Shown: positions 8,994-17,670 of the stretch, one piece after another
Layout: every line of letters begins with the position of its first letter
How positions within the stretch are numbered: the stretch's first letter is position 1
Assembly: GCA_937877685.1 (NCBI GenBank)
Contig: CALFGU010000013.1
Coordinates: forward strand, 1-24,019
Reading direction: 5' to 3'
Length of the DNA stretch: 24,019 nt
DNA from: an uncultured Prevotella sp.
GTDB lineage: Bacteria > Bacteroidota > Bacteroidia > Bacteroidales > Bacteroidaceae
Program-made: the position numbers and the translations under genes
The notes under the pieces: model-generated
The model's database searches: none
What the model was told of the DNA's origin: nothing
Seen by the model: only the letters and a program-made list of their open reading frames with translations

Positions 8994-9314
8994 ATGGCAG
9001 CTTTTGAAGATGAACTTCTTGACGATGCGCAACACGACGCACAAGCAGTTTCTTACATGTATGCCCACCTTCCTCAAGAAATGCAGGAAAAGTTTTCTGA
9101 AGAAAATCTCTATTATTGCTTAGACTTGATTGAGACTTATCTCACAGAAAAAGTTGATTTTAGTGCCGAGGAAGTTGAACTTGACTTGGAAGTAATCACC
9201 AACTACATTCTTGAAGTAGCGAAAAAAGACGCCTACGAAGCGCTTGATGAAGAGGGCGTTTATCTTGCTGTAAATGCTTACTTTGACTTTGAAGAAGAAG
9301 CAGGTAACTTGTAA
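8994..9314 (+). CDS. Small acidic protein of unknown function, co-transcribed with trxA
   Basis: A 106-residue, very acidic protein (Asp and Glu throughout) predicted to be mostly helical. It has no signal peptide, membrane segment or metal motif and a single Cys in the YYCLDLIETYL segment. I do not recognise a named family. The sequence reads like a conserved Bacteroidales hypothetical, with helices containing EENLYYCLDLIETYL and VELDLEVITNYILEVAKK. It starts 20 bases after the trxA stop with no terminator between, and the pair ends at a strong terminator, so the two are very likely made from one mRNA. A link to redox or protein quality control is only guilt by association. Confidence 0.8.
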   Translation: MAAFEDELLDDAQHDAQAVSYMYAHLPQEMQEKFSEENLYYCLDLIETYLTEKVDFSAEEVELDLEVITNYILEVAKKDAYEALDEEGVYLAVNAYFDFEEEAGNL

Positions 9315-9338
9315 TACAACATCACAATTATTAATATG

Positions 9339-9382
9339 AAAATTAGGAAGAAAGCATCTTGTTTTTCTTCCTAATTTTTTGT
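9339..9382 (+). terminator. Strong Rho-independent terminator after the trxA operon
   Basis: A perfect 15-bp inverted repeat (9339-9353 with 9364-9378) has a 10-base loop, and the 3' arm ends in a run of T. It begins 25 bases after the stop codon of the small acidic protein and is the clearest plus-strand terminator in the window. Confidence 0.85.
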
Positions 9383-9715
9383 TATATAAATATTTATCAA
9401 GGCATTAGAAATTTTCTTGACTTCAAAATTACATCAAACAAAAGTTATTATAAGGCTATTAATTTAATAACTATTATAGTTGAAATTAAGAGTAACTTAG
9501 TGAAAATTCTATTTCTCTTAATTTAAATTAAGTTACTTATAATTTCGGCTGTTTTAAAAGTAATTTTGGGAGTGATTTTAGAAAGGATTTTCGTAAGTCG
9601 AGAAATGGTAGTTCTCTTTTTCTAATAGACAAACTCTTATGTCAGAATCGGCATTGCAGGGTTATTGATTTATAAATATAGTCAATAATTGTCGTTATAA
9701 TTTATAAAATTAATG
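9383..9715. other. AT-rich intergenic stretch with overlapping inverted repeats, no gene
   Basis: No credible coding frame on either strand. The centre (9482-9546) contains an 18-bp imperfect inverted repeat (9482-9499 with 9529-9546), a competing perfect 10-bp pairing (9483-9492 with 9515-9524) and a 16-base perfect palindrome (9517-9532). The words TCAGAATCGG (9642-9651) and, inverted, the 14-mer at 9483-9496 are shared with the gap before the porin gene. Confidence 0.6.
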
Positions 9716-9723
9716 TATCTTTG
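9716..9723 (+). promoter_or_regulatory. -7 promoter element of the glycosyltransferase gene
   Basis: TATCTTTG followed by C matches TAnnTTTG exactly. It lies 48 bases before ATG 9772. A TTG at 9689-9691 may be the -33 box, but the 24-base spacer is longer than usual. This is probably the main promoter for the glycosyltransferase and tamB. Confidence 0.6.
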
Positions 9724-9771
9724 CTTATTAAAAGTTTTAAGTAGAAACAGAGCACTTTATCTGACACGATT

Positions 9772-10587
9772 ATGACTATTGATATTCTAATCTGTTCGTT
9801 AAATAAAGGGATTGTTAAAGTTCCTGACGTACTGCTTCCCGCAAGCGAGGGAGTAAGGTATATCGTTTCGTATCAATATACCGACGAACGCTATTTGGAT
9901 TTGATTCCTAATGAATTGAAGGAACGTGCCGACATCACCTTATACCAATACAAAGGCGAAGGATTGTCTGCGAATAGAAACTTGGCCATGGATAAGGCTA
10001 AAGCTGATCTTATCATCTTTGCAGATGATGATGCCCGATTCACAGATTCGTCAATAGAATTGGCAAGAAGTACGTTTGAAAACAATCCGGATCTTGACGT
10101 TGCTTTTTTCACGGCAAGCACTTACACGGGTAAGAGTTTAAAGGACTACCCTAAGGAAGAACGTCTGGTGACAGAAATTCCAAAGGATTATTCCATCTCA
10201 GCAATAGAAATGGTTTGTCGTCGCTCAAGAGTTCAGAGTGTTGTCCGCTTTGACGAAAGATTTGGATTAGGCACGAAATTCTTGACGTGTGGTGAAGAAG
10301 ATATCTGGTTGACAGATGCATTGCGATTGAATCTCACTATGAAATACTTCCCCAAGAAGTTGGTGGAGACCTCAACAATGCTTAAGAAATCCCTGGTTTA
10401 TATTGATGCCGGTGTGCAACGCAGTAGAGGGGCTTTTGAATACTACATCCATGGATTGTATGCCTGGATAGTGTGCTTCAAATTTGCTTTTCATTCAGCA
10501 ACTAAGGGTTATTGTCACTTTATCCCTATGATGCGCCATCTCTCCGAAGGTATTATTTATATGAGAAGAACGGAACGGAGTAATTAG
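9772..10587 (+). CDS. Glycosyltransferase, GT-A fold (family 2-like)
   Basis: Probable cytoplasmic or membrane-peripheral sugar transferase of 271 residues. The N-terminus (IDILICSLNKG) is the first strand of a nucleotide-sugar binding fold. GLSANRNLAMDKAKADLIIFADDDARF (from residue 64) contains the DDD metal/UDP-sugar motif at 85-87, and TCGEEDIWLTDAL (172-184) is the acceptor-side acidic motif typical of family 2 and related galactosyltransferase-like enzymes. There is no clear transmembrane helix; the hydrophobic patch near 228-240 is weak. It uses an activated sugar to build a surface glycan, but donor and acceptor cannot be told from sequence. It has its own promoter and lies 59 bases before tamB with no terminator between, so the two may be co-transcribed. 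Confidence 0.82.
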   Translation: MTIDILICSLNKGIVKVPDVLLPASEGVRYIVSYQYTDERYLDLIPNELKERADITLYQYKGEGLSANRNLAMDKAKADLIIFADDDARFTDSSIELARSTFENNPDLDVAFFTASTYTGKSLKDYPKEERLVTEIPKDYSISAIEMVCRRSRVQSVVRFDERFGLGTKFLTCGEEDIWLTDALRLNLTMKYFPKKLVETSTMLKKSLVYIDAGVQRSRGAFEYYIHGLYAWIVCFKFAFHSATKGYCHFIPMMRHLSEGIIYMRRTERSN

Positions 10588-10646
10588 AATTGTAGGCAAT
10601 TAATTCAGTAAGGTTTATCAGACGTCTAGTTAACATATTAAAAATA

Positions 10647-13600
10647 ATGGTAGGTGCTGTTTTGTGTACTTACCTTATTTTGTTGATATGTATCAATTTA
10701 AGACCTATCAAAGAAATCTGGATTTGCGAAGTTGAAAAGGAAGTCACAGATTTGCTTCAGTCAAAAGTGGAGATTGAAGATATTGACATAGGTCTGTTTA
10801 ACAGAGTCATGATTAAGAACCTCATTGTCTATGACCAAAACAATGAAGTGATATTGCATACAAACAAGTTTTCGGCAAGAATATCATTATTTGAATTAAT
10901 CAGAGGCGAAATATCTGTCAGAACAATGCTTCTGATGGATTCAGATATACGCCTCTATCAAAACTCTCCTGAATCACCTGCAAATTATCAATATCTCGTT
11001 GACCTGTTTAAAAATCCAGACGAGCAAACCGAAAGTTCTAAGTTTAATATCAGTTCGTTAATCATCACCAGAGCAAATATATCCTTTGATAAAAGATGGA
11101 TGACGAAAAAAGAGGGATTTGATGAAAACCACATTGCAATCACGAACTTAAACACGAACCTTTCTTTATCCGTGCATGAACAGAATAAGATTCGTCTAAG
11201 AGTACGCAATTTTTCATGCGCTGAATCATGTGGGTTTAATATTAAGAACATTAATTTAATAGCAGAGAGCAATTCTAATGAATTGATTATCAATAATGCG
11301 AAGATTACTTTGCCCAATAGCGAAATTGCCACTAATGGTTCATTCTATGTAGGATTAGACTCATTAAATCCTACTCTTTCAGGAGAAATTAAGGTGCACA
11401 ATTTAGCTGTTCAGGACTTCAATCGATTATATCCCCCATTGGCGCAAAGCGACTTTACGTTCAGAGGCAACATAAATTGCACAAAAAGAGAAGACAGCGT
11501 TTCACAAATAAGTGTGGCAATAAATGAGGTAAAGAATCATTTTAACTTAGATTTTACAGCTAATTGCGCAAACTTTTCTAACTATAACCTTTCTCTCCAA
11601 ACTTTAAGTGCAGACTCCTTATTCATTAGTCATGTAACAAAAGTACTAAATAATAAACATGGTGAAAAGTTAAACAGACTCAAACAACTATCTTTAAACG
11701 GGGATGCTAATTATGATGTTAAATCACAAAGTGGAAATGTGAACTTTAACATGAAATCCCCCGTTACCGGAGATGTCATTGTAAAGTCAAAACTCTTATA
11801 CCAAAGACTCAATTTAGATTTAATAACACGGGGCACAAATCTTCAAACACTCATAGATTCAAAAGTTTGCCCGGATTCACTTACTTTATCTGCTAATTTG
11901 CAGGCATTAGTAAGTGACTCAACCTTGCGTCCACAACAATTAAACTTACACATACTTGCTGCTAAAAATGACCACTATTATAATTTAGGTGATATAAATT
12001 CCAATTTTAACTTTAATCATAATAGTGTCAGATGCAATATCAAGAGTAACCATCCAGACTTACGTTTAAGTTTAGATGGTTCGTGCATGTATTCAAACAA
12101 TCATGTTTCAAACATTAAACTTGATAGCAAAGTCCAACACATAGATCTTGCAAAGTTTGGTGTCAGAGATTCTTTACTTAAAGGCATTTGGAGCGGTAAT
12201 GTTCGCTTAATTATTCCAAAATTAACGGAGAAAAACTTAAGTGTAGATTTAAGAGCAGACTCTATTGTTGCGAATAGAAGTTCCAAACCTTTCAAGGTGC
12301 AAAATTTAGTGGCGCAACTGGATTACAAGAAAAATGCACCCTCAAAATTTAATCTTTATAGTGACCCCATATCAATTAATGCAGAAGGCGTTCTTGACCA
12401 TACTACCATATTCGAAACTATAAAATCAACACTTACACAACATATTTCAACATTTAACACAAAAGAATCATATAGAGATCATTCCGCTCACAAATATCAT
12501 GACAATTCATTGAGTTTCCTTGTGAATGTTCATAAGGGAGACTTTCTACATGACATGTTTTTCATACCTCTTGAAGTTTCAGATGGCACAACTATAGAAG
12601 GTCAATTATCTAAGGACAAAAGTAATTCATACATTTCAACCCGTATAGAAAGGGTAAATATACAAGGTTTTGAACTAGAAAATTTGTCGCTCCATTTCCA
12701 ATCAAAAAAGTCTGGAGCAACTATGCTTTTACAAGCAAGAAAAAAACTTGTGGACGATAATCTACAATTCGTTTTAGGCGCTCAATTAGCAAACGATTTG
12801 CTTGAGACAAACATGGAATGGGATTGTATAAATCACCATAACATTACGGGTAGCATTAATGCTATTACAAATTTTCAACCCGATAGTTCTATAGTTACAA
12901 CCATATTACCTACTACCCTACTCCTTGCAGATTCTATTTGGAATATATCTAAGGGAGAAATCTATATTAAGGACCAAAAGCATTACATCAAAAACTTAAC
13001 AATTAATACATCAGAACAAGCAATAACCTTAAATGGAGGTATATCGCAAACTTACCGTGATTCGCTCAGAGTTTCTTTAAATAATATCAATGTAGGTGAT
13101 ATCTTTGAGAAAATTAAATATAACAAACTCATATTTGAAGGGTTAGTTAGTGGAGATGTTAATCTAAGTCTTTCCCCTGGACTACCATTACTTAAATCTC
13201 AACTAAAGGTAAAATCGTTTAAATTCAATAAAGCATTGCTTGGAGATGCAGATATCAACGCTACTTGGGATTCACTCAAAGACAAAATTAATCTTCGTGG
13301 AGACTTTGTAGAAGAAAATGTAGGATACACAAAGGCAAATGGTTATATCTGCCCAGCAAACGATTCAATTGATTTAAGGATTACTGCAAATAAGACAAAT
13401 CTCACCTTTCTAACCCATTGGGTCAAGCATTTTATTCAAGATATTAACGGGAGCACTTCTGGGTTCTGTCGTCTTCACGGTACCCTAAAAGATTTAGACA
13501 TGAGTGGATTGATGAAGATTAACACCTCACTCTATGTTCCTGTTAATGGAGTAACTTACAATTTAAGTGACGCTAGGATTGTTATAAATCCAGGTGAGTT

Positions 13601-15050
13601 TAATTTAGAAGAAGGAGTTATCTCTTCGTCAGAAGGAGGCAACGCTCGAGTACAAGCACAAATCAATCATGACAAATTCAGGAATTTCCGGTATGATTTA
13701 AGTGTAGATGCCAATAGTTTATTACTATATGACAAACCGAAACAGCATAACATGCCATTCTATGGAACTGTTTTTGCTAATGGTAATGTAAATTTAAATG
13801 GTGGTTTACGCCATTTGACTTTGAACATTGATGCGACACCGACAAACAATTCTCTGATTGTATATACTGAAAATAACGGTATCGGAACACATAATTCTAA
13901 TGATGGAGTTATAAACTATAGAAATGTGTCCCAAGATTCCAATAGTGAATATAGTTTGCCCCTTCTTACAAAAATCAATGCTCCACAAACTGATATGAGG
14001 TTCCGTTTCAATATAAACATGAATCCATCAGCAACTCTCAGAGTCTTGATGGACGAAGTTTCTGGAGACCATTTAAATTTGATAGGAAATGGAACATTAG
14101 TTGCTGATTATTATAACAAAGGAGCATTCCAATTGTATGGCAATTATGAGTTAACAGGTGGAAGTTATCAAATGAGTATTCAAGATGTTTTAAAGAGGAA
14201 TTTTGAAATACAAAATGGTAGTTCCATTATATTCGGTGGAAATCCTGATAACGCACAATTATCACTTAAGGCAATTTACACCGTATCTTCCGCATCATTA
14301 GCTGATTTAAACATTGGTGAGAATTTTTCGGATAGAAATATCAAAGCAAATTGCATCCTTAACATTGGTGGCACAGCATCCAATCCTAATGTCAACTTTG
14401 ATTTAGATTTGCCTAACATCAATGATGATGAAAAGCAAATGGTGCGAAAATTAATTACAACTGAAGAAGATATGAACATGCAAGTGATCTATCTTCTTAC
14501 TCTTGGACGCTTCTATACTTACGACTATACCGTTTCACAAAACAATAAGCAGAGTCAATCAACTGTAGCAGCCAACTCATTCCTTTCCTCTACACTAAGT
14601 TCACAAGTTAACGAAGTTATTTCTCAGGCATTAGGTTCGAATAACTGGACATTTGGAACAAACTTTACAACAGGAACTTCGGGGTGGACAGATATGGAGA
14701 TAGATGGTGCTATTAGTGGTAAACTTTTGAACAATCGTTTGCATCTATATGGTAATATTGGTTATCATGAGAACCAGTATAATGCAATGAGAGGCACAAA
14801 CTTTGTTGGTGATTTTGATGCAAGATTCCTCTTAACCCCTAACGGAGGTATCTTACTTAAAGCGTATAGCGAAACCAATGATAAATATTTTACGAAGTCC
14901 GCGTTGACTACACAAGGACTAGGCATACAATTCCAAAAGGATTTTACTAAGTTAAAAGAACTCTTTACTAGTACAAAGAGGAGAATCCCCAAAAAACTTA
15001 AAACTGATTCTATAAATTCAGAGGGTAATCTCCCCAAAATTAAGTTATAA
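10647..15050 (+). CDS. tamB: TamB-like translocation and assembly protein (DUF490)
   Basis: Large envelope protein of 1467 residues, the size of Bacteroidetes TamB. A single hydrophobic anchor (2-17) is followed by a very long region of beta repeats with hydrophobic grooves, as in the AsmA/TamB lipid-transport family. The C-terminal DUF490/TamB domain (about 1140-1460) includes GNYELTGGSYQMSIQDVL, the conserved LLTLGRFYTYDY region and LHLYGNIGYHE. The family spans the periplasm and is implicated in moving phospholipids to, and assembling proteins in, the outer membrane. The usual BamA-like partner is not next to it. The chosen ATG leaves almost no basic residues before the anchor, although the frame stays open upstream to 10596 and encodes RRLVNILK; a non-ATG start is possible. 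It follows the glycosyltransferase and precedes rfbC by 72 bases without a terminator. Confidence 0.9.
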   Translation: MVGAVLCTYLILLICINLRPIKEIWICEVEKEVTDLLQSKVEIEDIDIGLFNRVMIKNLIVYDQNNEVILHTNKFSARISLFELIRGEISVRTMLLMDSDIRLYQNSPESPANYQYLVDLFKNPDEQTESSKFNISSLIITRANISFDKRWMTKKEGFDENHIAITNLNTNLSLSVHEQNKIRLRVRNFSCAESCGFNIKNINLIAESNSNELIINNAKITLPNSEIATNGSFYVGLDSLNPTLSGEIKVHNLAVQDFNRLYPPLAQSDFTFRGNINCTKREDSVSQISVAINEVKNHFNLDFTANCANFSNYNLSLQTLSADSLFISHVTKVLNNKHGEKLNRLKQLSLNGDANYDVKSQSGNVNFNMKSPVTGDVIVKSKLLYQRLNLDLITRGTNLQTLIDSKVCPDSLTLSANLQALVSDSTLRPQQLNLHILAAKNDHYYNLGDINSNFNFNHNSVRCNIKSNHPDLRLSLDGSCMYSNNHVSNIKLDSKVQHIDLAKFGVRDSLLKGIWSGNVRLIIPKLTEKNLSVDLRADSIVANRSSKPFKVQNLVAQLDYKKNAPSKFNLYSDPISINAEGVLDHTTIFETIKSTLTQHISTFNTKESYRDHSAHKYHDNSLSFLVNVHKGDFLHDMFFIPLEVSDGTTIEGQLSKDKSNSYISTRIERVNIQGFELENLSLHFQSKKSGATMLLQARKKLVDDNLQFVLGAQLANDLLETNMEWDCINHHNITGSINAITNFQPDSSIVTTILPTTLLLADSIWNISKGEIYIKDQKHYIKNLTINTSEQAITLNGGISQTYRDSLRVSLNNINVGDIFEKIKYNKLIFEGLVSGDVNLSLSPGLPLLKSQLKVKSFKFNKALLGDADINATWDSLKDKINLRGDFVEENVGYTKANGYICPANDSIDLRITANKTNLTFLTHWVKHFIQDINGSTSGFCRLHGTLKDLDMSGLMKINTSLYVPVNGVTYNLSDARIVINPGEFNLEEGVISSSEGGNARVQAQINHDKFRNFRYDLSVDANSLLLYDKPKQHNMPFYGTVFANGNVNLNGGLRHLTLNIDATPTNNSLIVYTENNGIGTHNSNDGVINYRNVSQDSNSEYSLPLLTKINAPQTDMRFRFNINMNPSATLRVLMDEVSGDHLNLIGNGTLVADYYNKGAFQLYGNYELTGGSYQMSIQDVLKRNFEIQNGSSIIFGGNPDNAQLSLKAIYTVSSASLADLNIGENFSDRNIKANCILNIGGTASNPNVNFDLDLPNINDDEKQMVRKLITTEEDMNMQVIYLLTLGRFYTYDYTVSQNNKQSQSTVAANSFLSSTLSSQVNEVISQALGSNNWTFGTNFTTGTSGWTDMEIDGAISGKLLNNRLHLYGNIGYHENQYNAMRGTNFVGDFDARFLLTPNGGILLKAYSETNDKYFTKSALTTQGLGIQFQKDFTKLKELFTSTKRRIPKKLKTDSINSEGNLPKIKL

Positions 15051-15122
15051 ATTGCAGATATAATTTACAATAGAGAAGTGATAGTTTATTTAAAATAAAT
15101 ACTTCAGAAATATACTTTACCT

Positions 15123-15677
15123 ATGAATTACATCGAAACTCACATAAAAGGTGTTTACATCCTTGAACCTCGCCTCTTTAAAGATGCTAGAGGATACTTT
15201 ACGGAAACCTATAACATGGATGACTTTAACAAGAGTATAGGTGCAGCTTTTCAGTTCGTGCAAGATAATCAATCAATGTCTAGCAAGGGCGTCCTACGAG
15301 GTTTGCATTATCAACAAGGCGAAGATTCACAAGCGAAGTTAGTACGTGTAATCAAAGGGTCTGTTCTTGACGTAGCTGTTGATATTCGCAAAGATTCACC
15401 CACATTTGGTCAGCACGTTATGGTTGAACTATCTGAGGAAAACATGAAACAACTCTTTATTCCTCGGGGATTTGCTCACGGATTTTATGTTCTTTCTGAT
15501 GAAGCAGTTTTTATCTATAAGGTAGATAATCGTTATGCACCTCAATCAGAGCGCACTCTTGCTTATAACGACCCTGCTTTAAATATACAATGGCCTATTT
15601 CACCAGAAAATCCACCTTTGTTGTCCGACAAAGATATAAACGCTGCGATTGCTCTTGATGAGGTTATTGCATTTTAA
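15123..15677 (+). CDS. rfbC: dTDP-4-dehydrorhamnose 3,5-epimerase
   Basis: Cytoplasmic enzyme of dTDP-L-rhamnose synthesis, converting dTDP-4-dehydro-6-deoxy-D-glucose to its L-configured 4-keto form. It has 184 residues, the normal RmlC length, and a cupin fold. The signature LRGLHYQ (58-64) provides the catalytic His62, FIPRGFAHGFYVL (112-124) is the second conserved strand, and Tyr132 and Tyr138 in FIYKVDNRYAP supply the other catalytic tyrosine region; NPPLLSDKD (163-171) is the C-terminal signature. It stands apart from rfbA, rfbB and rfbD, which normally cluster with it. It follows tamB by 72 bases and precedes lepA by 96, with no strong terminator or TAnnTTTG promoter between, so it may be read as part of a longer transcript. 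Family assignment is secure. Confidence 0.96.
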   Translation: MNYIETHIKGVYILEPRLFKDARGYFTETYNMDDFNKSIGAAFQFVQDNQSMSSKGVLRGLHYQQGEDSQAKLVRVIKGSVLDVAVDIRKDSPTFGQHVMVELSEENMKQLFIPRGFAHGFYVLSDEAVFIYKVDNRYAPQSERTLAYNDPALNIQWPISPENPPLLSDKDINAAIALDEVIAF

Positions 15678-15773
15678 AATCAACTTAAGTTGTAATATCT
15701 GAGGAAGGGAGTAATGACCTTAACTTACAACTAATCATATCACGTTAATAAACTAAATACAATTATATTATTG

Positions 15774-17555
15774 ATGGAACACATCAGAAATTTTTGCATT
15801 ATCGCTCATATTGACCACGGTAAGAGTACTCTTGCCGACCGTCTTTTGGAGCGCACAAAGACAATACAAATCACAGAAGGGCAAATGTTGGATGACATGG
15901 AACTTGAGAAAGAAAGAGGTATTACCATCAAGAGTCATGCCATACAAATGGAGCACGAAATTGATGGGCAGAAATACGTTCTGAATCTCATTGATACTCC
16001 GGGACACGTTGACTTTGCTTATGAAGTGAGTCGTAGTATTGCTGCCTGCGAAGGTTGCTTACTCATTGTCGATTCAACTCAGGGAGTACAAGCACAGACA
16101 ATCTCTAACTTATATATGGCTATCGAACATGACCTTGAGATTATCCCTGTACTGAACAAATGTGATATGCCCAACTCTATGCCAGAAGAAGTTTCTGATG
16201 AAATTATTGAACTTCTTGGGTGTAAGGAAGAAGATATTATTCATGCTTCTGGTAAAACTGGACAAGGTATAGACGAAATTCTCCGTGCAGTTGTAGAGCG
16301 CATTCCAGCGCCTAAGGGTGACCCTAACGCTCCGCTCCAAGCATTAATTTTCGACTCTGTGTTCAACTCCTTCCGCGGCATTATTGCTTATTTTAAAATT
16401 GTTAATGGGTCTATTAGTAAGGGCGAAGACGTGCTCTTTGTCAACACTCAAAAACAATATGACGCAGATGAAATAGGTGTGCTTAAAATGGACCTTTCGC
16501 CACGCCAGAAGTTAACATGCGGAGATGTTGGGTATATTGTTTCGGGTATCAAAACAGCAACAGAAGTTAAAGTTGGTGATACAATAACCTCTGTTGCTAA
16601 TCCATGTGACAAAGCGATTGATGGTTTTGAAGAAGTTAAACCCATGGTCTTTGCAGGTATCTACCCTATCGAAACTGAGGATTTCGAAATGCTTCGTGCA
16701 TCACTCGAGAAATTACAACTCAACGATGCTTCGTTAACTTTCTCACCCGAATCTTCAGTTGCGCTTGGTTTCGGTTTCCGATGTGGTTTCTTAGGAATGC
16801 TCCACATGGAAATTGTACAAGAACGCTTAGACCGTGAGTTCAACATGAATGTCATAACTACTGTGCCAAATGTATCCTATCATATCTATGACAAACATGG
16901 TGAAATGAAGGAAGTGCACAACCCTGCCGGTATGCCTGACATTCTCGAAATTGAACATATCGAAGAACCCTACATTCGCGCTTCAATTATTACTCGCACT
17001 GACTATATCGGGAATATCATGACGCTTTGCCTCTCTAAGCGTGGTGAATTAATTAAACAAGAATATGTGAGCGGTAATCGAGTTGAGTTACATTACGATA
17101 TGCCTTTGGCAGAAATTGTTATAGATTTCTACGATAAACTAAAGTCCATCTCCAAGGGTTATGCCTCATTTGACTATCACCCCATTGGTTTCCGCCCCTC
17201 TCGTTTAGTTAAGTTAGACATTCTTTTAAATGGTGAACCTGTGGATGCGCTCTCTACACTGACACACGTTGATAACTCCGTATTCTTCGGACGTCGTATG
17301 TGTGAAAAGTTAAAAGAACTTCTGCCCCGTCAACAATTTGATATTGCAATTCAAGCAGCAATCGGAGCAAAGATTATTGCTCGCGAAACAGTTAAACAGG
17401 TGCGTAAGGACGTTACAGCTAAGTGTTATGGTGGTGACGTTTCGCGTAAACGAAAACTTCTTGAAAAGCAAAAGCGAGGTAAAAAGCGTATGAAGGAAAT
17501 TGGCAATGTGCAAGTTCCTCAAAAGGCGTTTTTAGCTGTACTCAAGTTGGATTAG
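15774..17555 (+). CDS. lepA: Elongation factor 4 (LepA), ribosome back-translocating GTPase
   Basis: Translational GTPase of 593 residues, close to the family's roughly 600. The G domain has AHIDHGKST (11-19), the switch II motif DTPGH (74-78) and the base-specificity motif NKCD (128-131). Domain II, an EF-G-like domain III/V region (with LGFGFRCGFLGMLHMEIVQERL) and the LepA-specific C-terminal domain follow, ending in the basic segment SRKRKLLEKQKRGKKRMK that binds ribosomal RNA. It acts on stalled or wrongly translocated ribosomes and in 30S biogenesis. The start at ATG 15774 matches the family N-terminus (MEHIRNFCIIAHID); the preceding TTG at 15771 adds only one residue. It lies 96 bases after rfbC and 115 before recG. 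Confidence 0.97.
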   Translation: MEHIRNFCIIAHIDHGKSTLADRLLERTKTIQITEGQMLDDMELEKERGITIKSHAIQMEHEIDGQKYVLNLIDTPGHVDFAYEVSRSIAACEGCLLIVDSTQGVQAQTISNLYMAIEHDLEIIPVLNKCDMPNSMPEEVSDEIIELLGCKEEDIIHASGKTGQGIDEILRAVVERIPAPKGDPNAPLQALIFDSVFNSFRGIIAYFKIVNGSISKGEDVLFVNTQKQYDADEIGVLKMDLSPRQKLTCGDVGYIVSGIKTATEVKVGDTITSVANPCDKAIDGFEEVKPMVFAGIYPIETEDFEMLRASLEKLQLNDASLTFSPESSVALGFGFRCGFLGMLHMEIVQERLDREFNMNVITTVPNVSYHIYDKHGEMKEVHNPAGMPDILEIEHIEEPYIRASIITRTDYIGNIMTLCLSKRGELIKQEYVSGNRVELHYDMPLAEIVIDFYDKLKSISKGYASFDYHPIGFRPSRLVKLDILLNGEPVDALSTLTHVDNSVFFGRRMCEKLKELLPRQQFDIAIQAAIGAKIIARETVKQVRKDVTAKCYGGDVSRKRKLLEKQKRGKKRMKEIGNVQVPQKAFLAVLKLD

Positions 17556-17582
17556 TTTTTCCAAACGTTAATTTAGTACGGG

Positions 17583-17590
17583 TAAATTTG
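17583..17590 (+). promoter_or_regulatory. -7 promoter element of recG
   Basis: TAAATTTG matches TAnnTTTG and lies 80 bases before the recG GTG. The predicted leader contains AAGGAG (17593-17598), complementary to CTCCTT about 40 bases on, and a small TACCT/AGGTA hairpin, so it may be structured. No -33 box at the usual spacing. Confidence 0.45.
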
Positions 17591-17670
17591 ATAAGGAGTT
17601 GTGAAATTCTTACTTACCTATTAGGTATAGTTCTCCTTTCATCATAAACAGTTATTTTTTCCAAAAATAA

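Noticed and set aside
15051..15122. Promoter for rfbC around TATACTTTAC
   Set aside because: It does not fit TAnnTTTG in spacing and would give almost no leader, so it is more likely AT-rich chance.
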